Of a stretch of 64,000 nt of DNA, positions 1-10,848 are shown piece after piece; positions within the stretch are counted from its first letter, which is position 1; every line of letters begins with the position of its first letter. The position numbers and the translations under genes are program-made. The DNA is from Polytrichum commune (Eukaryota; Streptophyta; Polytrichopsida; Polytrichales; Polytrichaceae). The notes under the pieces were generated by a model. It saw nothing but the letters and a program-made list of their open reading frames with translations. It searched no databases and had not been told where the DNA came from. Location of the stretch: the NCBI GenBank assembly GCA_950295325.1, contig OX485803.1, forward strand, positions 23,622,001 through 23,686,000. Direction: 5' to 3'.

Positions 1-211
1 TATTTAAATGAGGCTATCACATAATTGGAATATTCGATGTATATTCTCAAATATTTCAGGTATATTCTTGGTATATTCTCTAATTATTCCTTACTTGAAT
101 TTTAAGCATCCTATATTACATCTATTTTTTTCTAAATTTTATTGCTCATAAATAAAATACACCCTATATTTTAACGCACCATGTTTACTAATTTTCCTAA
201 GTGTCCTCCCC

Positions 212-460
212 GAGCATTGAGTAAATAAGCAATTGATTGGGATTTCATTTTCGAAGTGAAACCGTCAATAAAGCGTGTAATTAACTTGGAAGTCAAAAAT
301 GTTACAGAACCCTCACTAGCACTGAGGTTAAAATTTTTGTGACATACCATTGAAAGGGGCTTTGTAATTCTAAGATGTAACTAAAATTAGTGTTTTATTT
401 TAGTATGTTTATTTTATAATATTTTAGTTAATACCTTCTACTTTCACAAAGTATTCATAC
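212..460. repeat. Dispersed repeat fragment, inverted copy at 26140-26385
   Basis: This segment (from the TTGAGTAAATAAGCAATTG motif to the tract with TACTTTCACAAAGTATTCA) matches the reverse complement of about 26140-26385. Both copies are non-coding. It is part of a rearranged repeat whose other part is 915-1370. I cannot assign a superfamily. The flanking 1-211 and 461-914 hold nothing I can support beyond AT-rich sequence. Confidence 0.7.
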
Positions 461-914
461 ACATTCAAACTAATTAAGTGTGATTGAATGCAATTAGGTC
501 TAAGTAATTTGGGCTCATGTCTCTATTGGTAGATATTCATGTTGGCTTGATGTTTATAGTTATTTTGATTGCGGATGAATGAGTTAGGTGGGGTTAATGT
601 AGGAAAGATATCATCCATTAATCCAAATGGGTGCTTGGAGAGTTACGGGTGAGGGGTGATGGTGAGGTGAATGAGCCCACCTCTTGAAAGGAAGGCAACC
701 TCCCCCTAACATGCATCATGAAATACCATGATCAATGCAGGGCTAACGGACTCACATTCACATTGGTGTAAATACATAGGAGTTTTTTTTTTTTCTTTCC
801 CTTTTTGAGGGTGAGATGAGTTGAGGTTAATGATGAGATGAGATGAAGTGTGGTTGATATTGAAAGTAATGGGGTTAGAGCTACAATGAACAAATATTGA
901 GTTTAGATTAAGGT

Positions 915-1370
915 TATGAAAGATGTTAGTTAAGATGGAGCTTTTTAATAGGTGAGTCAAGATTAAAAATGATGAAAGATTGAGATTGAGATAAGAGTTG
1001 GATTGAAGTTGAGGTAGCTTAAGAAGATTGAGAAGATCATTATGGTCTAGATTGAGGTTGAAGAATGTACTAATACTTTGACTATCCAAACATGTTGGGA
1101 TTATCTCCTATTGCAAACTTAAATGAAGGAAATGAATGAGCTTAATATATATTAAAGTGGTGAAGGGACTTAGCACAAAAAAGGCTTAGGTCAAAGATGT
1201 TTGGTTCACGTTTAAATTTACAATATGCTATATGCTAATTATACTTTGAGCCACACAACCTGATTTTGCTTATGATGATGTTGTGAATGGTTTTTTATAA
1301 GTTGTGGTGTGTCAAAGGTCTTCTTGCCACTAGGAGTGTTATGTGGAAGATTAGAGTCAAGATGGGTACT
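915..1370. repeat. Dispersed repeat, direct copy at 25715-26132
   Basis: The stretch with GATTGAGATTGAGATAAGAG, the CTTTGACTATCCAAACATGTT motif region and the tract CTTCTTGCCACTAGGAGTG recurs in the same order and orientation at 25715-26132. No coding potential is visible. Short ORFs on either strand here are low-complexity and not credible. 1371-2190 shows nothing further. Confidence 0.75.
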
Positions 1371-2195
1371 ATTACTTGATGCCCTATGGGTCCTTGGGTG
1401 GGATTTTTTACCACAGTGGTTTGATTTTGGTTACCTTTTGCAATTGAATCTTCTTGAGTTGTACCAAAAAGAATTAAAAAGAATTAAACTTTGAGCCACA
1501 CTTTACTCGTAGTTGAATTTTAGCAGTTTCAATATAGTTCAAGGTTCATTTGGGCAAGGTATTGGAAATTCCTAAAGGTTATGAGTTTGTCTAGGCAAGG
1601 TGTTACACTAATCATTATAGTTTTGGTAAGGTAAAAAAATATGCATGTACAATGTTGCTTATAAAAAAATTTAAAATAATAATAATTAAATGCTCATGTT
1701 TCACCCTCTTTATTGTACAAAGATCCATATGTTAACCTGAACCAACTCTACCAAAATTCTTATCATTTCTTGTATTAACATGTTTCCTCTTAATCATGTT
1801 CTCATTAACACATAGCATATCAAAATTTGAGAAGCTATGAGGTAGATGGGTCTTAAATGGTGATTTTTTTCCAACTAACTCACTTCTTCTAATATATGAA
1901 ATACGTGATTAGTAGAAGATAGTTAGCAAATTTAAATCGAGGGCGTAGCCACTTTCTTCAATTTCTCTTAAGATCATAGGAATATCTTATTCATTATCAA
2001 AGTGAAGATTCTCATACTCGTTAAATGATCATACATGTCCCCTAGTTTTGATGACTTTTGATTCTTAAATAAGTATCGTATATTGACCTAGAAATCCAAT
2101 TTGTTTTGAATTCTTTAAAACTCACATTTGATAATATCAATGAGGCTTTTCTTGGTAAAGAGTGGTACTCTTTCCATCTCTCAGGAAAAAAACTA

Positions 2196-2560
2196 CACTA
2201 AATATGATATTTAGTGTCACCAATTCTAATTGTTTTGCTCAATACTAATTGTAAACCGCAGTACAGTGTCACCAACACTAAATGTTAACCCAACATTATT
2301 TGTCATTCCCTGTAATAATGTTTTGGCATTAAAGATTTACAGTGTTGTGATTATCCTCACTTACCAAGTAGTTTTGCGTCCAAATTTCAATCATCCGTGA
2401 TGGTATTTGATCACGAGTTGTTGACTAGAGAAGGTAGGGTTTCGGCCAATGAATGAAATTATCCATGACAATATTTGTTCACTTGTTCATAAGAATTGTC
2501 ATCCGAAAAGTTACCATAGTGACATAAAATACCATATGACACCAGAAATCATATTTTGTG
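2196..2560. mobile_element. MITE, palindromic-end family, 365 bp
   Basis: One end reads CACTAAATATGATATTTAG, itself nearly palindromic; the other is a diverged inverted version (CATATTTTGTG). The whole element is an inverted counterpart of 24139-24509. I could not identify a target-site duplication, so the superfamily is unresolved, although the outermost CACTA/TAGTG resembles CACTA ends. 2561-3500 holds nothing else I can support. Confidence 0.65.
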
Positions 2561-3504
2561 TAGATTACCTACATTTCAAGGATTTTCTCAAATACCAATG
2601 TATATTGTACTTGAGACAACCATTGATACCAACACAATGCAAGATCATTATCACTTACCACACCTTAAATTATAGACTTGCCATCAAAATTGGACAGTGG
2701 TCAACTATCCTTATCTCTAGAGATAATAGATTATGCCACTTTCGTTGTTATAATGTAGTTGAAATGAAACACACTTTATGCTAGAGTGTCCCCTATACAA
2801 CCCCATTAGAGATAAGTTTAAATCATTGTTTAAGAATGTGATATTAGGGACTCTCAAGTCTTTCTTTCAATTAGACTAACAAGTTGATATTAGCCTCTAT
2901 CTCTTAGAGGCCACTACACTCTGCCGCTCTAGGCATATTAGCCAGCTTGACGCCACCTTGTATTTTTAGTCCTATGAGCCTTTCGGCTTCCGAACTCTAA
3001 AATCAATTTCTTGTCATTTCTTTTATTTGGAAAGTGTCTTAAAGCCATGCTAGATCACATACCACTCAATATTTATGTCATATTAAGAAAAACAATCAAT
3101 GAATAAGGATTGTTTTCCTTAGCCACATGGATCCAAGTTGCACATATTTAGAAGATCCATGCAATAATAAAGAATTATGGAAACAAAATCGCTTAATTGA
3201 AGCATACTAGTTATTACAATACCCCGACCCTATTAATCTAGAACAACAACCTCCTCTTATTACAATCTTGATGAAATTGAGATTATTTTACACAATTAAG
3301 ACTTTCTTCCTTATGACATGGTTAATTTCTTATGAAAGTAATAAAATGATGGATCTCATAGATTCCACATGGCAAGGATAAATCCTTTAAAAGTAGTGAG
3401 AGTAAGCTCCGCATGAGAAATGTGGGTAATGTTTGCATTTTTGGGGAAGAGTCATGTGGTGGCGGGAGGAGGATCATGAGGTGCTACACAAACAACGACA
3501 CTAA

Positions 3505-4474
3505 AGGCCGGTTTACACCATGGACCATGAAGTTGGATCATGGAAGATGGCCTTTTTCCATGGTCCGACTTGATGGTCCAACTTCCATGGTCTAATTTCT
3601 TCAAAAATCAATTTACAAAGCCTTTGGGCCCCTCACTAGGTGTAAACCAAATGTGGACTAAGAAGAATGACCATGCATCAAAAATTGAATGTGATGATGT
3701 TTTTCAATACATGCCCAAATAGGGCATTTTTGAAAGAAAAAAGAAGAAGTCAAGTTTGATCATTCTCTTGTCTTCTCTTGGGCTTCACTTGTCTTCACTT
3801 CTTGTTAAATGTGTCGAAGATGTGGCTTGCAAATCTTCTCACAACAAATCTTACAAAAGAAATGAGTGATTTAATTTGTACAAGTTCAATGTAATTTACA
3901 TGTGACATGTACCTTGTGTTGTACATTGAGCATTATTTGCAACCCGCTTCACCATGTATACTCAAACTCTTGAGTTCTAAATGTCCCACATTGTTTGGTG
4001 AAACATAAGGGATCCAATTTAAGGGGTAGGGCATGGAAGAAATGGTATGTCTCATGGGCTATGATATGATCAAGGCACATAGAGGGCGGACTTGCTTCTC
4101 AAGATTCATTACATCACATAGATGTTGAAAAGTGTGCCTTGTGAGCCTTACCTAGTGGGAAGAGTTGTATATAAAGCCCCCCAAAAATTTTCAGCAAAGA
4201 AAGATTGTAACGGCATTTCTCTGCCATGGGTCCTCGCCTTTTCCTACTAGACCACGTCTCTTGCCCTTCTCACCGCAAAACCCATTGGACCATGTTAGTG
4301 TATTAATTAGGACTTAAAATATGTCTTTTGGGGACGTTGACCTTCATGGTCACTCTTGCCATTTTTTCCTTGGTGAAAACCGAAGTGGTCCCAGGATAAT
4401 TAACACTCTTACAACCAATCAACACTCTTCCAACGCCTTGGGACGACTTCCTAGTCCATGGTGTAAACCAACCC
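3505..4474. mobile_element. Tourist-like (PIF/Harbinger) element, 970 bp, TSD TAA
   Basis: The left end AGGCCGGTTTACACCATGG and the right end CCATGGTGTAAACCAACCC form terminal inverted repeats, flanked on both sides by TAA (3502-3504 and 4475-4477). A 3-bp TWA duplication with a GGSC-type TIR is characteristic of PIF/Harbinger elements. No transposase is encoded. Partial copies of the family are at 24886-25655, 30164-30462 and 33479-33685. Confidence 0.85.
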
Positions 4475-4585
4475 TAAAGGAAACGGTGGCAAGTGCCAAC
4501 CACCCATGAAAGGTATTGAGAGGCTTGTACCAAATTTAGGATTGACTATCATGTTCAAAATAGCACGGAGCTTTGGGGCATGCTT

Positions 4586-5010
4586 GGTGTTTTTTCTCAC
4601 AATAGGCCCCTCCAAACAAGCACACATGTCTCCCGCTTGCCTTGAGATAGCCTCAAGCATGGCCTTCATCCAATTTTTTTCTTTACCACATTCCCAATGA
4701 AATGAAATTGATTTTAGGCTCGATTCACATGGGGTCCCAAGTCCCAACTTTTGAGCCTCAACAAATCATTGAATATGGTTGATTATTATGAAAGTCGAAT
4801 GTAGATTATTTTATGAAAAAATATTCATGGGGCTTGTTTTGGGTCTAGCTTTTTGCTTATCAACTCTCAATGCAAGTCCCAAGCCTCACTTCCAAAAAGC
4901 GTTGCCATGTAGGCATCCATATCAAACTCCGGACTTAGGACTTGGGACCTCGTGTGACCGGCCCTTAAGAGTCCAAGGAGCCAAAAGGCTAATGGGATTG
5001 AAAGCGATTT
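4586..5010. repeat. Duplicated segment, paralogous to 27959-28410
   Basis: The run from CATGCTTGGT to the GATTGAAAG region is repeated in the same orientation at 27959-28410, including the same nested MITE at the same place. The second copy begins exactly at the right border of the CACTA element there. 5031-9780 holds no gene I can support: AT-rich sequence with diverged repeat remnants, including one related to 45300-47570. Confidence 0.7.
4717..4964. mobile_element. Tourist-like MITE, GGGCCGTTCACATGGGG family, TSD TTA
   Basis: The ends are GGCTCGATTCACATGGGGTC and an inverted GACCTCGTGTGACCGGCCC, flanked by TTA at 4714-4716 and 4965-4967. The element is 248 bp. The sister copy at 28093-28369 has better preserved ends and the same duplication. 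Confidence 0.75.
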
Positions 5011-6399
5011 CAAACCGGCTAATTTTCTAGAGTGATAGAGTGTGGTAGCCTCTGGGAGAAAGAAATCGATGTCAACTTGATGATCCAATTGAAGAAAAGA
5101 CTCAAGGCTCCATAATACTACATTCTCATATAGTGATGAAAACATATATCTAATGGGGTTATATAGGGGATACTCTGACTTCAATGGTAGGTGTCACCTC
5201 TTTTCTATTAAGAATTCAATAGATATTCATTTGCCAAGTTCAATATTGAAATCCAAGTGGATGCCCTTGCAACGCATTTTTTAATTTAATTTTTTTTAGA
5301 GATCTTTAAATTCCAAAACTTGGTATGACTAATGGGTTTAACTAGCTTGGTCCACCAATCCTAGAATGACAAGCTAGAAAGAAAGACATTTCTTGTAACT
5401 CATTCCCAATCTTAACATATTCTCATATCCTTATCAACAAAACCTAGGTTGCTTTATGCATAAGCTCATGAACCCACCAACTCACCCAAATTTTCACCTC
5501 AATGATTTAGGTAATTTGTATATGACATTCATATGTTTGCGAATTGTTGGCCAAATTGAGCTTGGACTACAACGCAAAAGTCAAGCACGTCAACAACAAA
5601 TTTAATGCCCATGACATCATAGGAATTAGGGATGTAATGCCAAAACACACTAAAGTACAAAGGCCTTAAAGCAACACTTTAGGAAACTTTTGTTATTTCA
5701 AGCAGGTTAGATAGCTTGGAAATTTTCAAAAAAATCCATAGATTAGCAAATCTATGCATAGTATAGACAAACAATCAAAAAAAAAAAAAAAAGTACATAT
5801 GTAACATACAAAATTTGCAAAGTCGTCTTAAGGAAAGAGCCTTCTCCTCTTCATCGGTTTGCTAATGTTGGATTGCTAAGTGAGAATCACTGCAAAATCA
5901 ACCTTATTGTGGGTGAGGGTCTTTTACTAAGTGAAGGTATTGTCCCCCTTTTGTGGATCACTTCTTACACAACCTCGTTGAGCGGATAGATCCCCAATTA
6001 GCCATTGCGATTGGGCTAAGTTGGTGCTCTTCTAAAAGTGTTCTTGCATCTTCTTATACCGCTATTGTGAGTGGGCAAAGTGGTGTTATTTTATACTTAG
6101 TGTTTTATACTTTGTGTTGCATATGATTAGTCGCTTTTAACAATGACTTACTTGATGGCACCCGTAAACTCACTTGTTGATGGCTTAAGGATTAAAAATA
6201 GGTGTTAATTTGTTAATTTAAGGCCTCGGTACCTGTAGACCAAATTTTTGTCTTTTTGATAACTTTTTGCATCCTTAGTTTATATAGATGGACAGATGCC
6301 ACTTCATATTTGAAAATCATTGGTAAGTGTGTACATAGATCATTCAAAGAGAGGATTAGTGAAAATTTAGTGACATTTACTCAAAAGACAGTTTGGCGG

Positions 6400-8790
6400 A
6401 CTATAGTCAGTAGGAGAAGAAAACTGTAACTAACGGACTATAGGCAAGTAAGGTAGTTAATAACCAAACCATCCCCCTCAAGAGATATATTCGGAGGAGG
6501 AAGTGGACACATGCAGTCATAGTGAGACTCAAGTAAGATCAGGAGAAAACAAGAACCCTCTCGGGAAGAGAGTGGTCCATCATTTTATCTACATGTTTTT
6601 GGTATAAGAGAAAGCTTCTCATGGGAAAGTAAAAAGCTTAGCTATTTACATGAATTTTGTGTGTGCCTACTTCGGGTGATTATGTGTGTGTTTGTGTTTT
6701 CTGTTTCATCATTGTGAGAGGATAATGGGTTTCGCTCGTGGTGGTGAAGTCCTCTGTTTCCATAGTGCATTGATCGGGGAAGGTTGTTATATGAAAGGGT
6801 GCGATTCTGAGTAATGAGTGGATGTGTGGTTCCTCTTGTCTGTTCGGTGGAAGTAAAATGTATGTTTCTGAGTCCTTGACCTCTGTGAAAGTATGGATAA
6901 GAATCCATACTTATCAATACATTAATGTTGATAAGTGAAGAATGTGAATGTTAATGGATTAAATAAGGTTGAAAGTGCACATACATACAATCACTTATCT
7001 CATATATTTGAACAATTCCACATCATTCACATTCTTCCTTAATTAAATGACATTAAATGGACATTACTTGTGGAAGTATGAGGAATTTGCTATCTTGTTG
7101 TGACGAATTTAATTAATGAGTGAAATCATTTCCAGGATACGTGGAAAGGCTGGGAACGTGTTTCTGTGTGAAAAAAAAGTTAGAGTGAAACTTTACAAAC
7201 CTGTGAATAAATAGGTGAGATATCTACCATGTATAAGTAGAAATAAGTTATTCCCTGAGTTCAATTTGTGAACACTGGGTGCTATAATTTTGAAGTACCC
7301 TGTGAAGATTCAATTACACTATATTGTATCTGGGCTTTTGAATGACCCAATTGAATGAAGAACCGATAGTTTAAGATCTATGTGACCTAATTAGTGTAAG
7401 GCACTGTGAGTGTGTATGAGTATGACAATCTTGAGAAAAGAATGTAGTATGATCTCTTAAGAGGATGGATGTGAAATCCATACCCCTGGAGTAATTATGG
7501 TTATGTATGTCTCCTGGGTTGCCGGATTTGTTGAGAGTTTTCCTGACGGAAAGAGTGGAGCAAGTCATCTGTTAATAAAAGGGTTAATTTTATGTTCCCA
7601 AAACAATATCCTTCTCTACAAGGAGAGCGATCCTCGACGGGAGTTAGCATATACTCTATCATCATGAACAAGGATAGAAATTCTATGTGGTGTGATTAAT
7701 AGAAATAGAAGTTGACTTCTTAAGCATGAACAGTGTCCAACCGAGATGTTCCGCAACTAATTTTTCTCCATTTCTGGAATCTAAATCGATCGGGACAGTG
7801 ATTTCGAAGGGGATTTAATTTTGAATGTGAATGGCATTCCTGGGTGATTACATGCGAGTGTCAGGTGACGAATCGTCCTGTGAGAGTGAGTGAGACAAGC
7901 AAAGCGCGGCGGATAGAGGCCATGAATGAGAACCTGTGAAGATAGTTGTAAGTGAGTGGTGCCTTTAAACCCATATCATTTGGGTGGGGGCTGAGAGGCA
8001 GGTATAAATGGAGGGTTTTACCCCCATCATTTTGAGTATACTTGGATTTTGACTTGGTACTCAAAACTACGGATTGCTCCATTACGGTTACTTGTGACTG
8101 GGGATACTGACATTGGTGACTGTTACCTGGAAGTGATTACTAGATACTTATGATTGGCTACTGGTTTACTTAGACAATGGAGCCGTGTTAGTGAAGCTCT
8201 AGTGACTGGTACACTCGCTCACTTGCTTAGGTCCCCGTTCGCTCAAGCCGTTCATAGTTCTTGTTACTAGTTGCTAGACTTTTGTTGGAATTTATATATT
8301 AACACAAGTGTAACGACTTAAAAGATATTTTGCGCAATTTCATCCAACTAACCAAATGTTAACTTATCTTTTTAAAGGTGATTGGATATATGATATGGTT
8401 ACTCATGCTAACCTATGGTTTTGGCCTTGGATATGATACTTGAAATTGGGTTCTCAAAAGACTATGGTTGAGCCGAGACTCTCTGTGTTGTGATTTCATA
8501 CTGAGTATACAAAACATTTCTATGGTTTGTGAAGAGAGAGACTGCCCTGATGTATGTACTGCATTGAGTGTCCTCACATTCATTAACTTTAAGATAATTA
8601 ATTCCCGAATACACTTAAGTAGCCATGCCTTATAAGTATGTCATCTTTATTTCATTCGGTAACCATTGTGATCTGTCAATGAACCTAATTGTGACAATTT
8701 ATAGTTCAATATGACACTCATTTAGTCTTCCCTGTGTGGTTTTCTTAATTGGAACCCAATACCAAAAACTAACTACAATACCTTATGCTA
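6400..8790. repeat. Old dispersed repeat, relative of 45300-47570
   Basis: Scattered similarity in the same order links this stretch with 45300-47570. Examples are the tract rich in TTACTAGTTGCTAGACTTTT near 8265-8285 and the GACACTCATTTAGTCTTCCC motif near 8712. A third diverged relative of the last motif occurs near 19990-20090. It probably derives from a large non-coding retroelement, but no termini or reading frame survive. Boundaries are approximate. Confidence 0.35.
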
Positions 8791-9278
8791 TGAATTTGCA
8801 AAACATTAAGTCCAAAATGGGAGAGAAACGTGGTAAACCCTTGAATTAGTAAGAGCCAAAAACCAACTTGAAGGCAATTACACTCCATCATCGTTTTCTT
8901 GGTCAACGAAACTTCTTCAGTGTTATGCACATGCATAGTTGCAAAGTGCATTATGAAATTAATTGTTTAAAAAATGATTTGAAATATTTTGAAACACACA
9001 AACTTCATAAAAAAAAAGGCTAGAGTAGTATGTGATAAGCCCTGGGATTACAATCCATCACTTGTACAAAGCCCTAACAAGCTCAAGCATGTTTTTTTGC
9101 GAGAATAAGAAAAAGGGTCCCATAACCGTACAATTCTTGCAAACTAGAAGCAATCAAATCATTTTTAACTACTCAAATGGTCATCACAAGGGTTGCTTTC
9201 CGAAATGCTTGTTTCAAAAAGGCTTTTAGGCTTGAAGTGAAGGTGTCTTGAAATTGAGATTCATCTATTGAAGGTACA

Positions 9279-9304
9279 ACCACAACCACAACCACAACCA
9301 CAAC
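9279..9304. repeat. (CAACCA)n microsatellite
   Basis: About four perfect units of a hexamer. A short direct repeat of the type GAAACACCATTTGAAAC follows at 9338-9400. The runs of valine encoded on the minus strand here come from this microsatellite and are not a gene. Confidence 0.85.
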
Positions 9305-9787
9305 GAAACCTAAAACCTTAAACTTGGACTCTTGTTTCGAAGCACCATTTGAAACAAATAAGTCTGTTCGTTTTGAAACACCATTTGAAACACCATTTGA
9401 AACAAACATTTATGTTCGTTTTGAGACGGATAGAAAGGGTATCTCATTGTGCGCTTGTATATATGGGGGGCCGTAATTAGAAGTATAAACTATTATATAG
9501 ACTAACGGCAGGGATGAGAATGCCCATGTTCTTCGGTAAAATTTCTCAGCTTGTCAGCCTCGTCTCTTTATAAAAAGAAAACTAACACAATGAATGTAGT
9601 ACCTGCAACAGTAAATTATTGAGCAGCTGTGGGGCGTTCCAAAACACAAAATGCAGTGGGCCCAGGAGGACTTGTTATGGGATAGAGGGTCCTGCTTGGG
9701 TTGCAATCAGCGAATTATTTTTTGGCGATTTATCGTTATTTGTGCTATCACTAATGGGCGTGTACGAAATGCCCTTTAATAAGTGGG

Positions 9788-9825
9788 CAGATCTAGGCGT
9801 TTGAAATCGCCTAAATCTGCCCCTA
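9788..9825. other. 15-bp-arm hairpin
   Basis: GGGCAGATCTAGGCG is followed, after an 8-base loop, by its near-perfect reverse complement CGCCTAAATCTGCCC (one mismatch). It sits just before the GC-rich region upstream of the hAT-type gene. It could be a sub-terminal inverted repeat of that transposon or a chance palindrome. Confidence 0.6.
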
Positions 9826-9845
9826 CTAGCCGTCCATTAGTCGCC

Positions 9846-9944
9846 GCCCTCCCGTCTTCGCCCTCCCGTCGCCGCCCTGCCCTCCCGTCTTCACCCTCCC
9901 GTCGCCGCCCCGCCCTCCCGTCTTCGCCCTCCCGTCGCCGCCCT
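9846..9944. repeat. 33-bp GC-rich minisatellite, 3 copies
   Basis: Three consecutive 33-bp units begin with GCCCTCCCGTCTTC and differ by one or two bases. They lie in a GC-rich, CpG-rich patch that contrasts with the AT-rich surroundings. Because 33 is a multiple of three, both strands appear open, but neither reading looks like a protein. Confidence 0.9.
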
Positions 9945-10349
9945 CCACCGATTCGAATCCGCTCCGTCCCGCCTTCGCCCACCTTCGCTGCCAACAACTC
10001 CATCCCTTCACATCCATCGCAACAACCTCACCGCACATAAGGTGAGTGTAGTTGCATTCATTCTCCATCCAATTTGCCCACATCGCTACCCTGCAATTGC
10101 TTGCCCAGTTGCCATTGCCAACCCCCTCGCCTCGGGCCTCCAGATCTGATAGACAGTGCCTTGCAATGTTGCACTGTTGATGGGAACCGCGATGAGAGGC
10201 TCTTCAATGCATGCTTGTGTTAGGTAGGATTTCTTGGGTTTTGTTGTGATTTGCTATCACTAATGGGGATGGATTTGAATTTTGGATGCAGAGGAGGCGT
10301 AGTGGTCACTGGTGAGGGTGGCGGCGTGAGAGTTATGGCTGCGAACAGG

Positions 10350-10720
10350 TATGTGCCGCTTTGTGCTCGCTTTGTGCAGTTTTGTGCATCTTTGTGTTGG
10401 GTTCGCGGTGCATCTTTGTGCTGTATCGCGGTGCATCTTTGTGCTTTCCTTGTGCATCTTTGTGCTGGGTTCGCTGTATCCTTGTGCATCTTTGTGCTGG
10501 GTTCGTTGTATCCTTGTGCATCTTTGTGCATTTTCTGCCACCTTCGCGGTGCATCTTTGTGCCGCCTTCGTTGGCCATCGTTGCATTGTTGTGCCGCCTG
10601 CCTTCGCTGGCCATCATTGCGTTGTTGTGCCGCCTTCGCTGGCCAGCTTTGCGCCTTCGCGCCTTCTTCGTGCCTTCGCGGTGCATCTTTGTGCCGCCTT
10701 CACTGGCCATCTTTGCGTTG
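10350..10720. repeat. Low-complexity GTGCATCTTTGTGC tandem region
   Basis: Degenerate tandem repeats of GTGCATCTTTGTGC/TGTGCCGCCTTCGCTGGCC fill this stretch directly upstream of the hAT-type coding exons. Several overlapping frames on both strands stay open only because of the periodicity. It is best read as 5' flank or 5' untranslated sequence. A candidate non-coding intron lies just upstream (donor after CACATAAG near 10040, acceptor after TTGGATGCAG near 10290). Confidence 0.7.
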
Positions 10721-10848
10721 TCGCCGCTTCGCCTTCGTCGCCCTCCCGTCTTCGCCCTCCCGTCGCCTTGCTTCGCTGGCCTTCCTACCGCGCTGCCCTT
10801 GGCCTTCCTTCGTTGCGTTGCCTTGCATCTTTTGGGTTCGCTTCGAAG

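Noticed and set aside
706..1089. Minus-strand Asn/Leu/Ser-rich 127-codon frame
   Set aside because: Low-complexity reading of GATTGAGATTGAG-type repeats; half of it recurs in a dispersed repeat.
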